Shown: positions 32,874-41,555, counted from the first letter of the stretch. The stretch is DNA of 64,000 nt from Nonomuraea sp. MG754425 (GCF_021699195.1 NZ_SSXE01000016.1:1-64000), one strand, 5' to 3'. A program made the numbers and translations. Notes: generated by a model from the sequence alone, not told the origin.

Positions 32874-35608
32874 CGGCCGGTGCCCGTGGGCGTCCCGAGG
32901 TCGAGGCGGCCGAGCTGGGTCCGGGAGGTGACGCCGAGCTTGGGATAGGCCTTGTAGAGGTGCTGCGCCACCGTTTTGGGGCTGAGGAAGAGACGTCCGG
33001 CGATGTCGCGGTTGCTGAGGCCCTCGGCCGCCAGCCGGACGACCTGGAGTTCCTGGGGCGTGAGCCGGTGCAGGCTCCACGGTCCGACCCCGGGGTCCGT
33101 CCGGGCCTCGCCCGCGGCGTCCAGTTCGGCCCGCGCGCGCTCCGCCCACGGCCGGGCGCCGAGTTCCTCGAACATCCGCAGGGCGGTCCGTAACTGGATC
33201 CGCGCCTTGGCCCGGCTGCGTCGCCTGCGCAGCCACTCGCCGTAGGCCAGACAGGTCCGGGCATGCTGGTACGGCTGCGCGCACCGTTCGTGCACCTCGA
33301 CCGCCGCCTCGTAGTACTCCCGCGCGGCGCTTCCCCGCGTCGTCATGGCCTGGCAGCGCAGCGCCATGGCCGAGGCCCAGGGCTGCCGGACCGACCGGGC
33401 CCACTCCATGAACGCCGGCAGCGAGCGCTCGGCGAGCTCGGTCCGGTTGGCGCGCACCCCCGCCTCGATCAGGTCGGCGGCGCACCACGCCGCGACGACG
33501 GGGTGCCGGGCGGCCTGCAGATGGCCGATGGCGTGCGCCACGCGCCCCGCGCCCAGTTCGAGCAGGCCGAGTGCCCACGTGCCGAGCGCTTCCGACGTCA
33601 CCACTCCGTGCTCGTTGCCGTAGCTGATGCCCGCCTCCGCCAGCCTGCGGCACCGCTCCTGGTCGCCGCTGATCGCGGCCAGCCAGGCCAGCACACCGCC
33701 GAGATGGGCGAAGCGGTGGAGCTGGCCGATGTCGCGGCCGATGCCGTACCCCTCGGCGGCGTTGACCAGCGCGTCCAGGTGCCGCCCGCCGAGCAACTGA
33801 GCCTCGGCGATGATCTCCAGCGCGTGCGGCAGCAGCCCGGCCATCCCGTACGAACGCGCGTGCTCGGCGACCGGCTCGGCCAGCTCCAGCGCGACCCTGT
33901 CCTGCGCCGTGACGAGGGCGAGCGAGGCGGCCAGCAGCCGTTCGGCGTGGCGGTGGGCCGGCAGGTGGTGCGCCGCCGCGATCAGCTCGTGGATCGGCGC
34001 GCCGATGCCGCCACCGCCGCCCTCCAGCAGGTCGGCCAGCGCCCGCATCGCCCCGACCAGGGGTGTCAGGCCCGACTCCGGCGGCACCTCGATCTGGCTC
34101 AGCCGTCCCGCGGCGTCGTGCGCCCGGCCGGCGGCGCCGCTGAAGGAGAAGTTGCGGATGGCGTCGGCCAGCATCAGCGCGGCCCGCACGGGATCCGTGC
34201 GCTCGATGGACTCGGCGCTCCGCACCAGGACGTCCCCCGCGTCCAGCGGGAAACCCTGCTCGAACTCCACGGCGGCGCGCACCCTGGCCAGGCCGGCGAG
34301 CAGAACGGGGTCGTGGGTGAGCGACTCGGCGCGGTCGGCGAGGTCGCACGCCTGCCCGAGGTGACCCGACTGGACCGCCGACTCGGCGGCGTAGGAGAGC
34401 CGCCGGCCGCGCAGGCGGCGGTCCGTGGTCAACTGGGCGGCCCGCTCGTAGGCGGCGGCCGCGGTGGCGTACCCGCTCCGGCCGCCCACCCGCCGGGCCA
34501 TCCCTTCCAGCGCGGTCCCGATGGCGTCGTCGGACCTGGTGGCGGCCAGGGCCAGGTGCCAGAGCCGCCGATCGGCGGCGTCGCCGTAGGTGAGCAGGAC
34601 GTCGGCGAGCGCGCGGTGCGCCGCGCAGCGGCGGGTGAAGGGCGCGCCCTGGTAGACGGCCGACCTGACCAGCGGGTGCCGGAACGTCAGCAGGCCGGCG
34701 TCGATGCGTACCAGGCCCGCGGTCTCGGCCGACTCGAGGGCGCGCTCGGCTTCGACCGGCCCGCCCGAGAGGTCCACGGCCCGCAGGATCAGTTCGAGGT
34801 CGCCCGTGTCGTCGGCGGAGGCGAGGAGCAGCAGGTGCCGCACCGCCTCCGGCAGCGCGTCCACCTGGCGGTGGAAGGTCTCGTGCAGTTTGCGGGTCAG
34901 CGGCAGCGCGGCCCGCGGGCCGTCGGGCCCCTGCGGTTCGGCGGCCGTCTTCGCGAACTCGATCAGCGCGAGCGGGTTGCCGAGCGCCTCGCCCATGACC
35001 CGTTCGCGTAACTGCGGGCTGAGCCCGGGAGCCCGCTCCCGCAGCAGTGCCTCGGCGGCGGCCGGGTCGAGCCGCGCCATGGGCAGCTCGGCCAGCCCCG
35101 CGGGCGCGGGCCAGTCCTCCCTGGCGGCGAACAGCAGCGCCACGGCCTCGGCGTCGAGCCTGCGGGCGGCGAAGACCAGCGCGTCCGCCGAGGACCGGTC
35201 GAGCCACTGCGCGTCGTCGATCAGGCAGAGCACGGGAGCGCAGTCGGTGAGCAGCGTCAGCACCGCCAGGCCGAGGAGGAACCGGTCGCCGGACGGGGGA
35301 CCGAGCCCCATCGCGCCGCGCAGCGCGTCCGCCTGGGTGCGCGGCAACTCCTCCAGCCGGTGCATGACCGGCCGGAGGAGCTGGTGCAGGCCGGCGAAGG
35401 GGAGTTCGGCCTCGGTCTCCACGCCGCCGGCCGACAGCAGGAGAGTGCCCTCGACCGCGCTGCCCGCGTATTCGAGCAGCGCGGTCTTGCCGATGCCCGG
35501 CTCACCCCTGATGATCAGTGCGCCGCTCCCGCCGTCGGCCATGCCGGCCAGCAGTTCGTCCACGACCTGCCGTTCCCGCATCCTGCCCGTCAAGATCGAT
35601 TCGCGCAC
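32870..35608 (-). CDS. LAL-type LuxR family transcriptional regulator
   Basis: A large ATP-binding regulator of 912 residues. An N-terminal AAA/STAND ATPase has Walker A GEPGIGKT (35-42) and Walker B-like VLCLIDDAQWLD. A long helical, TPR-like middle follows, and the C-terminal LuxR helix-turn-helix (about 850-905: LTPQELQVVRLAAEGLSNRDIAGRL split by the motif turn) ends the protein. This MalT-like class (LAL) often activates secondary metabolite or sugar genes in actinomycetes. GTG 35608 starts close to the ATPase domain. The target is unknown; it is 13 kb from the PKS cluster, so a role there is only possible. Confidence 0.91.
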   Translation of the reverse strand: MRESILTGRMRERQVVDELLAGMADGGSGALIIRGEPGIGKTALLEYAGSAVEGTLLLSAGGVETEAELPFAGLHQLLRPVMHRLEELPRTQADALRGAMGLGPPSGDRFLLGLAVLTLLTDCAPVLCLIDDAQWLDRSSADALVFAARRLDAEAVALLFAAREDWPAPAGLAELPMARLDPAAAEALLRERAPGLSPQLRERVMGEALGNPLALIEFAKTAAEPQGPDGPRAALPLTRKLHETFHRQVDALPEAVRHLLLLASADDTGDLELILRAVDLSGGPVEAERALESAETAGLVRIDAGLLTFRHPLVRSAVYQGAPFTRRCAAHRALADVLLTYGDAADRRLWHLALAATRSDDAIGTALEGMARRVGGRSGYATAAAAYERAAQLTTDRRLRGRRLSYAAESAVQSGHLGQACDLADRAESLTHDPVLLAGLARVRAAVEFEQGFPLDAGDVLVRSAESIERTDPVRAALMLADAIRNFSFSGAAGRAHDAAGRLSQIEVPPESGLTPLVGAMRALADLLEGGGGGIGAPIHELIAAAHHLPAHRHAERLLAASLALVTAQDRVALELAEPVAEHARSYGMAGLLPHALEIIAEAQLLGGRHLDALVNAAEGYGIGRDIGQLHRFAHLGGVLAWLAAISGDQERCRRLAEAGISYGNEHGVVTSEALGTWALGLLELGAGRVAHAIGHLQAARHPVVAAWCAADLIEAGVRANRTELAERSLPAFMEWARSVRQPWASAMALRCQAMTTRGSAAREYYEAAVEVHERCAQPYQHARTCLAYGEWLRRRRSRAKARIQLRTALRMFEELGARPWAERARAELDAAGEARTDPGVGPWSLHRLTPQELQVVRLAAEGLSNRDIAGRLFLSPKTVAQHLYKAYPKLGVTSRTQLGRLDLGTPTGTGR

Positions 35609-35647
35609 AGTGGATCATTGTGCCCCTGCCCCGCACCCTGGCCAGGG

Positions 35648-36916
35648 TCAGGGCAGGACGCGGGGGAAGATGCCGGGGAAGGCGTCGAGGGCGTCCCACA
35701 CGTCGGTGAAGTACTCCCTGCAGTCGCCCGAGCCGTCCAGATTGCTGCCGCCCGAGTTGATGCCCTTCACCTGAACCCGGCCGTTCGACATGACGAAGTA
35801 CGTCGTGCCGCCCGAGTCGCCGTGGCCCGAACACTTGCCGGTCTTGAACCCGGCCACCACGTTGCGGACGGTCTCACCGCCGGAGTAGTTGATGTTGACC
35901 CCGTAGTTGGTGACCTTCCACCCGCACAGCTCGCCGGTCTTGTAACCGCTGGTGCAGTACTCGTCGCCCAGCCCGGCGCGGCGCGGCGCGAGCTGGCCGA
36001 TGATCGAGGTGTAGGGACTCGCCACGGATCCGCGGTAGATGTAGTAGCCGCTGAACCCGTTGGGGATCTCGATGAGCGCGAGGTCGCCCCTGAAGACGCT
36101 CTGACCCGGGATCAGCGTGCTGCCCTGGCCGTCGGACCAGTTCTCCCGGTTGTTCTCGCTGACCCAGCCCATGTAGCTCGTGTCGTTCCCGTTGAAGGTG
36201 TAGCCGCCCTTGGGAAGACAGTGGCCCGCGGTCAGCATGCCCGACTTGTCACCCGGCAGCCAGACGGGGATGCCGGACGAGCAGCCGACCACGTCTCCGT
36301 TGGGGGCCTGGCGGACCGTCATCCGCGCGGCCCCTCCCCAGTTGTTCGGCCCGTCGTCGTCGCGGCCGGGCTTGCCCGGGTCGAAGGCGGGATCGACCTC
36401 GACGGCGAACGCGTCGGCTCCGTACCTGGCCGTCAGGGCCTGGAGCAGCGCGTCCGTGGTTCTGTTCACGGTGACGATCACGCGGTTGTGCTCGGCGTCG
36501 AGGCGGGTCATCCTGATGGCGTCCGCGTCGGGGATGTCCGCCGCCGGCTCGCCGATCGCGCCGTCCTTGATCTTCTCCAGTACGGCCTTGCTCCGGGCGA
36601 CCGGCCGCAGCAGCGCGTCCTTCTCCTGGCCGGCGGCCAACCGGCCGGCGCTGCCCGTCACCGTGCCGAGGACCACCTGACCGGTCTCCGGGTCCACCCA
36701 CGGCTCGCCGAAGTCGTCGGGATGCTGCTCGGCCAGCTTGCGCGCCCGGTCCAGAGCCTGCGCGGTCGGCTCGGGCAGCGTCTTGACGTCGGGTGACTGC
36801 GGCGATAACAGGACGGGCCCGGCGGCCGGCGCCGCCGAGGCGAGCGCCGCCGCGGGCAGCCCGCTCACCACCGTGAGAGCCAGGGCCGCCGCCAGTCCTA
36901 GGGTTGTGTTGCGCAC
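35648..36916 (-). CDS. Secreted trypsin-like (S1 family) serine protease
   Basis: A secreted protease of 422 residues: signal peptide (1-27), prodomain-like region to about 190, and an S1 domain with His232 (LTAGHC), Asp278 (RGDLAL) and Ser368 (GHGDSGG). Paired Cys flank the active-site His and Ser. It resembles streptogrisin/alpha-lytic-type enzymes. GTG 36916 with GGAGGAA upstream is favoured over ATG 37006, whose extra 30 residues hide the signal peptide. It lies alone between LuxR and the XRE/DUF2975 pair. Confidence 0.9.
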   Translation of the reverse strand: MRNTTLGLAAALALTVVSGLPAAALASAAPAAGPVLLSPQSPDVKTLPEPTAQALDRARKLAEQHPDDFGEPWVDPETGQVVLGTVTGSAGRLAAGQEKDALLRPVARSKAVLEKIKDGAIGEPAADIPDADAIRMTRLDAEHNRVIVTVNRTTDALLQALTARYGADAFAVEVDPAFDPGKPGRDDDGPNNWGGAARMTVRQAPNGDVVGCSSGIPVWLPGDKSGMLTAGHCLPKGGYTFNGNDTSYMGWVSENNRENWSDGQGSTLIPGQSVFRGDLALIEIPNGFSGYYIYRGSVASPYTSIIGQLAPRRAGLGDEYCTSGYKTGELCGWKVTNYGVNINYSGGETVRNVVAGFKTGKCSGHGDSGGTTYFVMSNGRVQVKGINSGGSNLDGSGDCREYFTDVWDALDAFPGIFPRVLP

Positions 36917-37136
36917 GCGTTCCTCCACGTTCTGGAAAGCCCGAACCGCGACAAATCTAAGGAGCGAGGCGGAAGTTCGAATCCGAAACGCAATCCCAAA
37001 AACCATGCATGCGGACCGGCCGGAATAGGTAACCCACTCCCTGGCAATCGGTAATTGATCGGTTACCCATTTCGGATGGCGCCAGGTGGGGGCCTGACCT
37101 GTTTCGCATGGCGGCGAGCGGCGGACGGGAGAGCGC

Positions 37137-37376
37137 TCATCGGTCCGTTCCGGCGGTATGGCTGAGCAGGTCGCCTGGCTGGCAGTCGAGGGCGTCGCAG
37201 ATCCTGGTCAGGGTGGTGAACCGGATGGCCTTGGCCCGGCCGTTCTTCAGAACCGAGAGATTGACCACGGTCACCCCCACCCGGTCCGCCAGTTCGGTGA
37301 GGGTCATGCCGCGCTCGGCCAGGAGCCGGTCGAGATGAACGGTGATGGCGTGGGCGTCCGGCTCGGCCGGCGACAT
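37137..37376 (-). CDS. Small XRE-type helix-turn-helix regulator
   Basis: A protein of 79 residues that is almost entirely a Cro/CI helix-turn-helix (LAERGMTLTELADRVGVTVVNLSVLKNG... TRICDALDCQPGDLL). This is the short YozG-like type that is regularly encoded with DUF2975 membrane proteins. ATG 37376 overlaps the DUF2975 stop (TGATG). It probably regulates the pair through the repeated half-sites upstream of the DUF2975 gene. Confidence 0.87.
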   Translation of the reverse strand: MSPAEPDAHAITVHLDRLLAERGMTLTELADRVGVTVVNLSVLKNGRAKAIRFTTLTRICDALDCQPGDLLSHTAGTDR

Positions 37377-37993
37377 CAGACGGTGCCTTCCAGGTCGTCG
37401 CGCATCCGCACCCCGGTGCGCAGGACGTTCGCCAGCGCCAGCAGCCCGAGCCCGACGAGCGGCACGATCACGGGGATCTCTTTGGGACCGAAGTGGGCCT
37501 CGTTCGCGGCCATCGTGTCCAGCAGCGCCATCATCGCGAAGTGCTCGATCTGCGGGGCCAGCAGGCCGCCGGCGAGCAGCCACCAGCCCAGTACGCGCAC
37601 CTGGGCGGCGACCTGCGGCAGGTAGACGCCGTCGCGAGCCCGCCACAGCAGCCGCCACAACAGGAAGAACGCGCCGATCGCCAGAACGGAGCTCGGGAAG
37701 GTGGTCAGGGCCTGAAGGACGTACTGGCCGGTGTCGGGCGACCAGTCGAAGAATCGGAGCTCACTCGCCTCGGCCGTGACGCCCGGCCGGGCCCCATCCG
37801 TGTACGCGGGCTCGTCGAGACCGATGCCGTAGCTTCCGGGCGACTGGGCCATCACGTGCCGGCCGGTCAGGCCGAAGAGCCCGGCCCTGGAGTAGAGCAC
37901 CAGGCCGGTGATCGCCCCGGCTATCAGGACGAGAGTCACGAAAATCGCAGGTCGACGTGCCATGCGTCCGACAGTGCTGTGTTGTGCGGCCAT
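37376..37993 (-). CDS. DUF2975 membrane protein
   Basis: A protein of 205 residues with four hydrophobic segments (about 15-40, 95-120, 130-150, 170-190) and a long extracytoplasmic loop after the first. The layout and the partner XRE regulator fit DUF2975, whose function is unknown; family members are sometimes tied to stress or differentiation in Gram-positive bacteria. ATG 37993 is preceded by GGAGTG; a second ATG at 37963 is possible. Confidence 0.8.
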   Translation of the reverse strand: MAAQHSTVGRMARRPAIFVTLVLIAGAITGLVLYSRAGLFGLTGRHVMAQSPGSYGIGLDEPAYTDGARPGVTAEASELRFFDWSPDTGQYVLQALTTFPSSVLAIGAFFLLWRLLWRARDGVYLPQVAAQVRVLGWWLLAGGLLAPQIEHFAMMALLDTMAANEAHFGPKEIPVIVPLVGLGLLALANVLRTGVRMRDDLEGTV

Positions 37994-38010
37994 CGGCCCA
38001 CTCCGATCAA

Positions 38011-38058
38011 TATCGTTTCTCGATGGTATCGAAGAACGATAACATCGAAAAACAATAT
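38011..38058. promoter_or_regulatory. Three-half-site operator upstream of DUF2975
   Basis: TATCGTTTCTCGAT (38011-38024), a 3-base spacer, then ATCGAAGAACGATA (38028-38041) form an inverted repeat with 12 of 14 positions paired. A third copy, ATCGAAAAACAATA, follows at 38044-38057. The block is AT-rich and lies 18 bases upstream of the DUF2975 start; it is a likely site for the XRE partner. Confidence 0.6.
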
Positions 38059-38164
38059 GGCAAGTCGCTTCGATCGACCGGGCGTCCCCCGTCGGAACCT
38101 GTGACGTGTGGGTGCTGCCGAGCGCGCGTCCAGGGTTCCGGCCTTGACGCGTAGGATCGAAATC

Positions 38165-39280
38165 ATGCTTTCGCCGGGACGGTCGAATGCCACTGCCAAA
38201 GCCCGGCACGCCGGCTTATGCAGGGCGGTGGCCATAGCGCTGACGCTGATTTCCTGCACATTGTCGTGCACTGCTCAGGAATCCGGTCCATCTCTCCCGG
38301 GGCATCCGCAGGTGCCGCCTGAGGTTCCCGAATTCGGATTGGCTGCGGACATATGGCGGGACGCCGTTGTCACGGTTCCTGTGCGGGTCAAGGGCAGGCC
38401 GCCCATCAAGCCGGCGGCCATGTTGAGCGAGGACGAGGTTTTGCTGGTCACCTCGTCACAGATGCGGCCCACCTTTTACTCCTACGACCTTCGTGCCGGT
38501 CGGATCCGCACCCTCGGCACCGCACCGAAGTGGGCGGAATGCGGTTTGTGCTTCGAGGTCATGAGCGTGGCCACGAGTGAGACCAGCATCGTGTGGACCG
38601 CGGGGGTCTATCGCTCGGAACCGTGGAACGCGGGAAAACGGCACGTGGAACTGTGGACGATGCCCCGGTCGGGCGGTCGGATGAGACTGGTGACCTGGTT
38701 GACCGGGCATGGCGAGATACCAGAGGGCAGGCTGTCGATCATCGGTGCTGACGCCGTTTGGCGCGGAGATCGGCAGACCTATCGCGTGCCGTTGGGCGGA
38801 GGGCCCGTGCAGCGGCTCCCGTCGGCCACGCAGACGGTGCCGGCGGCTGCGCGGGAACTGGACGGGACGCGGTGCGGGCGTGAATGGTGTGTCGGTATGC
38901 GGCCCAGCCGCCTCAATGAACTGACCAGACTCGTAGTGCTGCGAAAGGACGGGACGGAACGCCGGGAAGTCGTGGCGTCGTACGGCGGGCCCCTGCTGAA
39001 CGATCGGTTCGGCCTGTTCGCGGGGCCGTACGTGAATGGCAACAGGGAGATGACCTACACGGCGAAGCACCCTGCGCCACAGCCGGTTCTGTACGACCGA
39101 TGCACGGAGAAATCGGGGAGGATCGGCGGGCGACTGGAGGACAGTGCCACTTACGGCGTGTCCACGGCGGGCGAGCGCGCGGCTGACCCAGAGGAACCGC
39201 TCCTGTACTGGAACTCGTCTGACCATAAATCCTGGATCGTGCTTGATCTGTCACGCATTCCAGATTCTTCATGCACGTAA
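38165..39280 (+). CDS. Secreted lipoprotein of unknown function
   Basis: A protein of 371 residues that I do not recognise. The N-terminus has a signal sequence ending at LISC or TLSC, so it may be a lipoprotein. The body is beta-rich with repeated strand-turn patterns (LWTMPRSGGR, YRVPLGGGP) that resemble a propeller of the TolB/WD type. There are several Cys (AECGLCF, GREWCVG). ATG 38165 with AGGA upstream is chosen over 38108, which lacks a ribosome site. Codon third positions are clearly less GC-rich than in neighbouring genes, a sign of transfer or weak selection. Confidence 0.6.
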   Translation: MLSPGRSNATAKARHAGLCRAVAIALTLISCTLSCTAQESGPSLPGHPQVPPEVPEFGLAADIWRDAVVTVPVRVKGRPPIKPAAMLSEDEVLLVTSSQMRPTFYSYDLRAGRIRTLGTAPKWAECGLCFEVMSVATSETSIVWTAGVYRSEPWNAGKRHVELWTMPRSGGRMRLVTWLTGHGEIPEGRLSIIGADAVWRGDRQTYRVPLGGGPVQRLPSATQTVPAAARELDGTRCGREWCVGMRPSRLNELTRLVVLRKDGTERREVVASYGGPLLNDRFGLFAGPYVNGNREMTYTAKHPAPQPVLYDRCTEKSGRIGGRLEDSATYGVSTAGERAADPEEPLLYWNSSDHKSWIVLDLSRIPDSSCT

Positions 39281-39507
39281 TGCGCGAGTCGTCCTGGGTC
39301 GGGTACGGGTGGGCGCTCGGCTGATGGTTTCGCCGCCCGGGCTGGCCGCGTGCCTGTGGAGCCGTCTCACCGGTCATGCTTCCGCATCGGTTCGTGGCGG
39401 GGCGAGTCGTCCGTGATCCGGCGCGACCCGTCCTGGGGTTCGGATCCTCCGCCGGAGAGGGGAGCGGGCTGGCGGACTGCAAAAACCGTTATTTCCGATC
39501 TTTTATG

Positions 39508-39513
39508 TATATT
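39508..39513 (+). promoter_or_regulatory. Probable -10 element before the YbaB gene
   Basis: TATATT lies in an unusually AT-rich stretch (39480-39515), 30 bases before the start of the YbaB-like gene, with GGAGG at 39534-39538. A good -35 hexamer is not obvious. Confidence 0.4.
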
Positions 39514-39542
39514 GGGTAGCTCGCGCAGGTTCAGGAGGCGGG

Positions 39543-39992
39543 ATGACATCACCGACGGATCCGTTCGCCGACGCCGGTGACCAGGACCTGAGCAGGCTCC
39601 TGCACGGATTTCAGCAGGACCTGGCGGCGTTGGAAGGGCTGCGCGATCGGGTCGCGTCCGTCAGTGGCCGGGGTGAGGCGGCCGAGGGGCGGGTGGTGGT
39701 GAAAGTGGGGCAGACCGGCGCGCTCGTCGGGCTCACGATCGATCCGCGTGCCATGCGGCTCGGCTCCGACCGGCTCGCGGCGGCGATCATGGACGCCGCC
39801 GCGCGGGCGGCGCGCGACGCCGAGCAGCAGGCGAGCGACCTGGTGACGCCGTTCATCTCCGGCACGTTACTGGACGGCGACCGTGCCGACGGCGTTCGTG
39901 CTGATGGGGGCCGTGCTGCCAGTGCCCGTGCTGATCGGGACCATACTCGGGACCGTGCTGATCGGGATCGTGCTGATCGGGACCGGCGGTGA
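39543..39992 (+). CDS. YbaB/EbfC family DNA-binding protein with charged repeat tail
   Basis: A protein of 149 residues. Residues about 10-105 match the YbaB/EbfC fold (coiled-coil helix, then VVVKVGQTGALVGLTIDPRAM, then a C-terminal helix). The last 40 residues are a low-complexity Ala-Asp-Arg tail built by 15-base DNA repeats. YbaB-like proteins often begin type VII (WXG100) gene groups in actinomycetes, as here. The stop overlaps the GTG of the next gene (GTGA). Confidence 0.8.
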   Translation: MTSPTDPFADAGDQDLSRLLHGFQQDLAALEGLRDRVASVSGRGEAAEGRVVVKVGQTGALVGLTIDPRAMRLGSDRLAAAIMDAAARAARDAEQQASDLVTPFISGTLLDGDRADGVRADGGRAASARADRDHTRDRADRDRADRDRR

Positions 39993-40897
39993 AGATCAGT
40001 CCCGGTCGTGCGAGCATCTACGCGTTCGGCACCCTCGGCATCGCCGCCTTCGTGTTCGAGATGCTGGCCGTCGACTACCCCGAGGGCGATCCGGACAAGG
40101 CACGCCTGGCCGCCGCCGTCTGGGGCCGCCTGGCCGCGCGCATCGAGCAGAGCCCCGACCGCACCTACCCGGCCGCGGAGTCGGTGTGGCGCCGGAACGA
40201 GGGGGGCGGGGTCGAGGAGTTCAAGTCGGCGATCACCGCCGGGCTGTACGGCCGGCCCGACGAGGACGGGTACACCGCCAAGCTCGCGAAACGGTGCCGC
40301 GACAGCAGCACGGCCTGCACGGACTACGCCGAGACGCTCAAGTCGGCCCGGGACGCGTACTGGACGCTGGCCCTGGCGAACCTCGCCAGCTTCGTCTTCA
40401 TCACCACCTTTCCCTGGCAGGCCGGGGCCGCGTACCAGATCACGCAGATCCTCATCCGGCGGGCGCAGGCCGGGCTGCTGGCGAAGCTGCTGCAACACAG
40501 CATCGCCAAGATCGTGCTGAGCAAGCTGACGGAGTACACGATCGGCAGCGTCTTCTTCGCCGTGGGTGACGTGGCGGTCGTGGCGGGCGTCAAGGCGGCG
40601 CGCGGTGAGGACCCCGGCTCGCTCGGGGAGAACGCCACGCAGGCGCTGAAGGAGTTCGCCGCCTCGGTCGCCTTCTACGGGGTGTTCGACGCGGCCGCGC
40701 CCCTGGCCAGGAAGGTGACCTCGAACGCGGACGTCCAGTATTTCCTGAGCCGCCTGGCCGGCGGGTCGATCGGGTACGGCCCCTCGTACGACGCCATGAA
40801 CGGGGAGACGGGCACGGACCTCATCCCCACCTGGAAGCAGACCCTGGGCCGGATCCTCCTGTACTTCACCATGGCTCACAAACCGGCGGGAGGCTGA
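39989..40897 (+). CDS. Membrane-associated protein of a WXG100 gene group
   Basis: A protein of 302 residues. It has a hydrophobic N-terminal segment, a helical region with VWRRN, and two to three further hydrophobic stretches at about 130-230 (LALANLASFVFITTFPW and IGSVFFAVGDVAVVAGV). No toxin or enzyme domain follows. It sits between a YbaB-like and a WXG100 protein, so it probably belongs to a type VII secretion substrate group, as a membrane-inserting or scaffold part. This is inferred from context. GTG 39989 is coupled to the YbaB stop. Confidence 0.6.
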   Translation: MKISPGRASIYAFGTLGIAAFVFEMLAVDYPEGDPDKARLAAAVWGRLAARIEQSPDRTYPAAESVWRRNEGGGVEEFKSAITAGLYGRPDEDGYTAKLAKRCRDSSTACTDYAETLKSARDAYWTLALANLASFVFITTFPWQAGAAYQITQILIRRAQAGLLAKLLQHSIAKIVLSKLTEYTIGSVFFAVGDVAVVAGVKAARGEDPGSLGENATQALKEFAASVAFYGVFDAAAPLARKVTSNADVQYFLSRLAGGSIGYGPSYDAMNGETGTDLIPTWKQTLGRILLYFTMAHKPAGG

Positions 40898-40904
40898 GGA
40901 CGGC

Positions 40905-41264
40905 ATGGAGCACCACAAGGCGCAGTTCCGTTCGGCGGCGGACGCGTTCGACCTGGAAAAGAGAGACCTGGCCGCGTTCGTCATCGAGGCCGCCGCGGAC
41001 CTGAACGCCATCGGCGACTTCTGGGGCGGCACCTCGGAGGGCGTGACGTTCTTCAAGGGCCAGGGCGGCGCCAGCGGTTACGAGGCGGTCGCCGGTCAGA
41101 TCATCGCCGGCATCCAGGTGCTCCTCGACGCGCACGAGGAGGTCGCCGACCGGCTGCGTCTCATGACCGGCAACGTCGAGGTCGCCGACTGGGACAGCGT
41201 GGCGGCCATCCTGTCGATGCTGCCGCCCGCCGATCCCGACCAGCCGATCTGGGGCGCGGGCTGA
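40905..41264 (+). CDS. WXG100 family protein (type VII secretion substrate type)
   Basis: A helical protein of 119 residues with a WGG turn at residues 40-42 (IGDFWGGTSEG) between two long helices, the hairpin expected for ESX/WXG100 proteins. It lacks a clear C-terminal YxxxD/E signal. The start lies 7 bases after the preceding stop, so all three genes are one operon. No EccC or other secretion machinery is present in the window. Confidence 0.7.
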   Translation: MEHHKAQFRSAADAFDLEKRDLAAFVIEAAADLNAIGDFWGGTSEGVTFFKGQGGASGYEAVAGQIIAGIQVLLDAHEEVADRLRLMTGNVEVADWDSVAAILSMLPPADPDQPIWGAG

Positions 41265-41351
41265 CCACGCGCCGATGAACGCCGGCCCGATCACCGGCAC
41301 CCCCTTGATCGTCAAGGAGGCATCTGTCCCGGCCCCTTCCCCGAGGAGCCG

Positions 41352-41470
41352 TCACAGCAGCTTGTCGAGGGTGATCGGCAGGTCGCGGACGCGCCTGCCG
41401 GTCGCGTTGAAGATCGCGTTCCCCCGGCGGCCCCCGTCTCGGTGATGCCGATCTCGCCGGCCTTCGCCAC
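41352..41470 (-). pseudogene. Decayed C-terminus of a xanthine dehydrogenase molybdopterin subunit
   Basis: Read leftward, the sequence ends in NAIFNATGRRVRDLPITLD-KLL and stop (tca at 41352-41354). This is the characteristic end of molybdopterin-binding subunits of xanthine dehydrogenase/aldehyde oxidase enzymes. Just upstream, EIGITETGAA continues the family but in another frame, so an indel separates the two halves. Nothing of the remaining ~700 residues is present. It is a relic of a lost gene, located between the WXG100 operon and the DUF6351 terminator. Confidence 0.72.
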
Positions 41471-41507
41471 GGCCGGACCGGCGCCTGACGGCGTCGCGGC
41501 CGAACGC

Positions 41508-41541
41508 CGGATGGCGGAGCACCGAGATGCTCCGCCATCCG
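41508..41541 (-). terminator. Terminator hairpin of the DUF6351 gene
   Basis: A perfect 14-bp stem, CGGATGGCGGAGCA (41508-41521) with its complement (41528-41541), and a 6-base loop. It lies 14 bases beyond the stop of the leftward DUF6351 gene. Confidence 0.8.
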
Positions 41542-41555
41542 CCTTGCCGGGATCG

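Noticed and set aside
39883..40569. A frame giving a hydrophobic N-terminus over the YbaB repeats
   Set aside because: After the hydrophobic stretch it becomes Arg/Gly-rich shadow of the membrane-protein gene, with no ribosome site.
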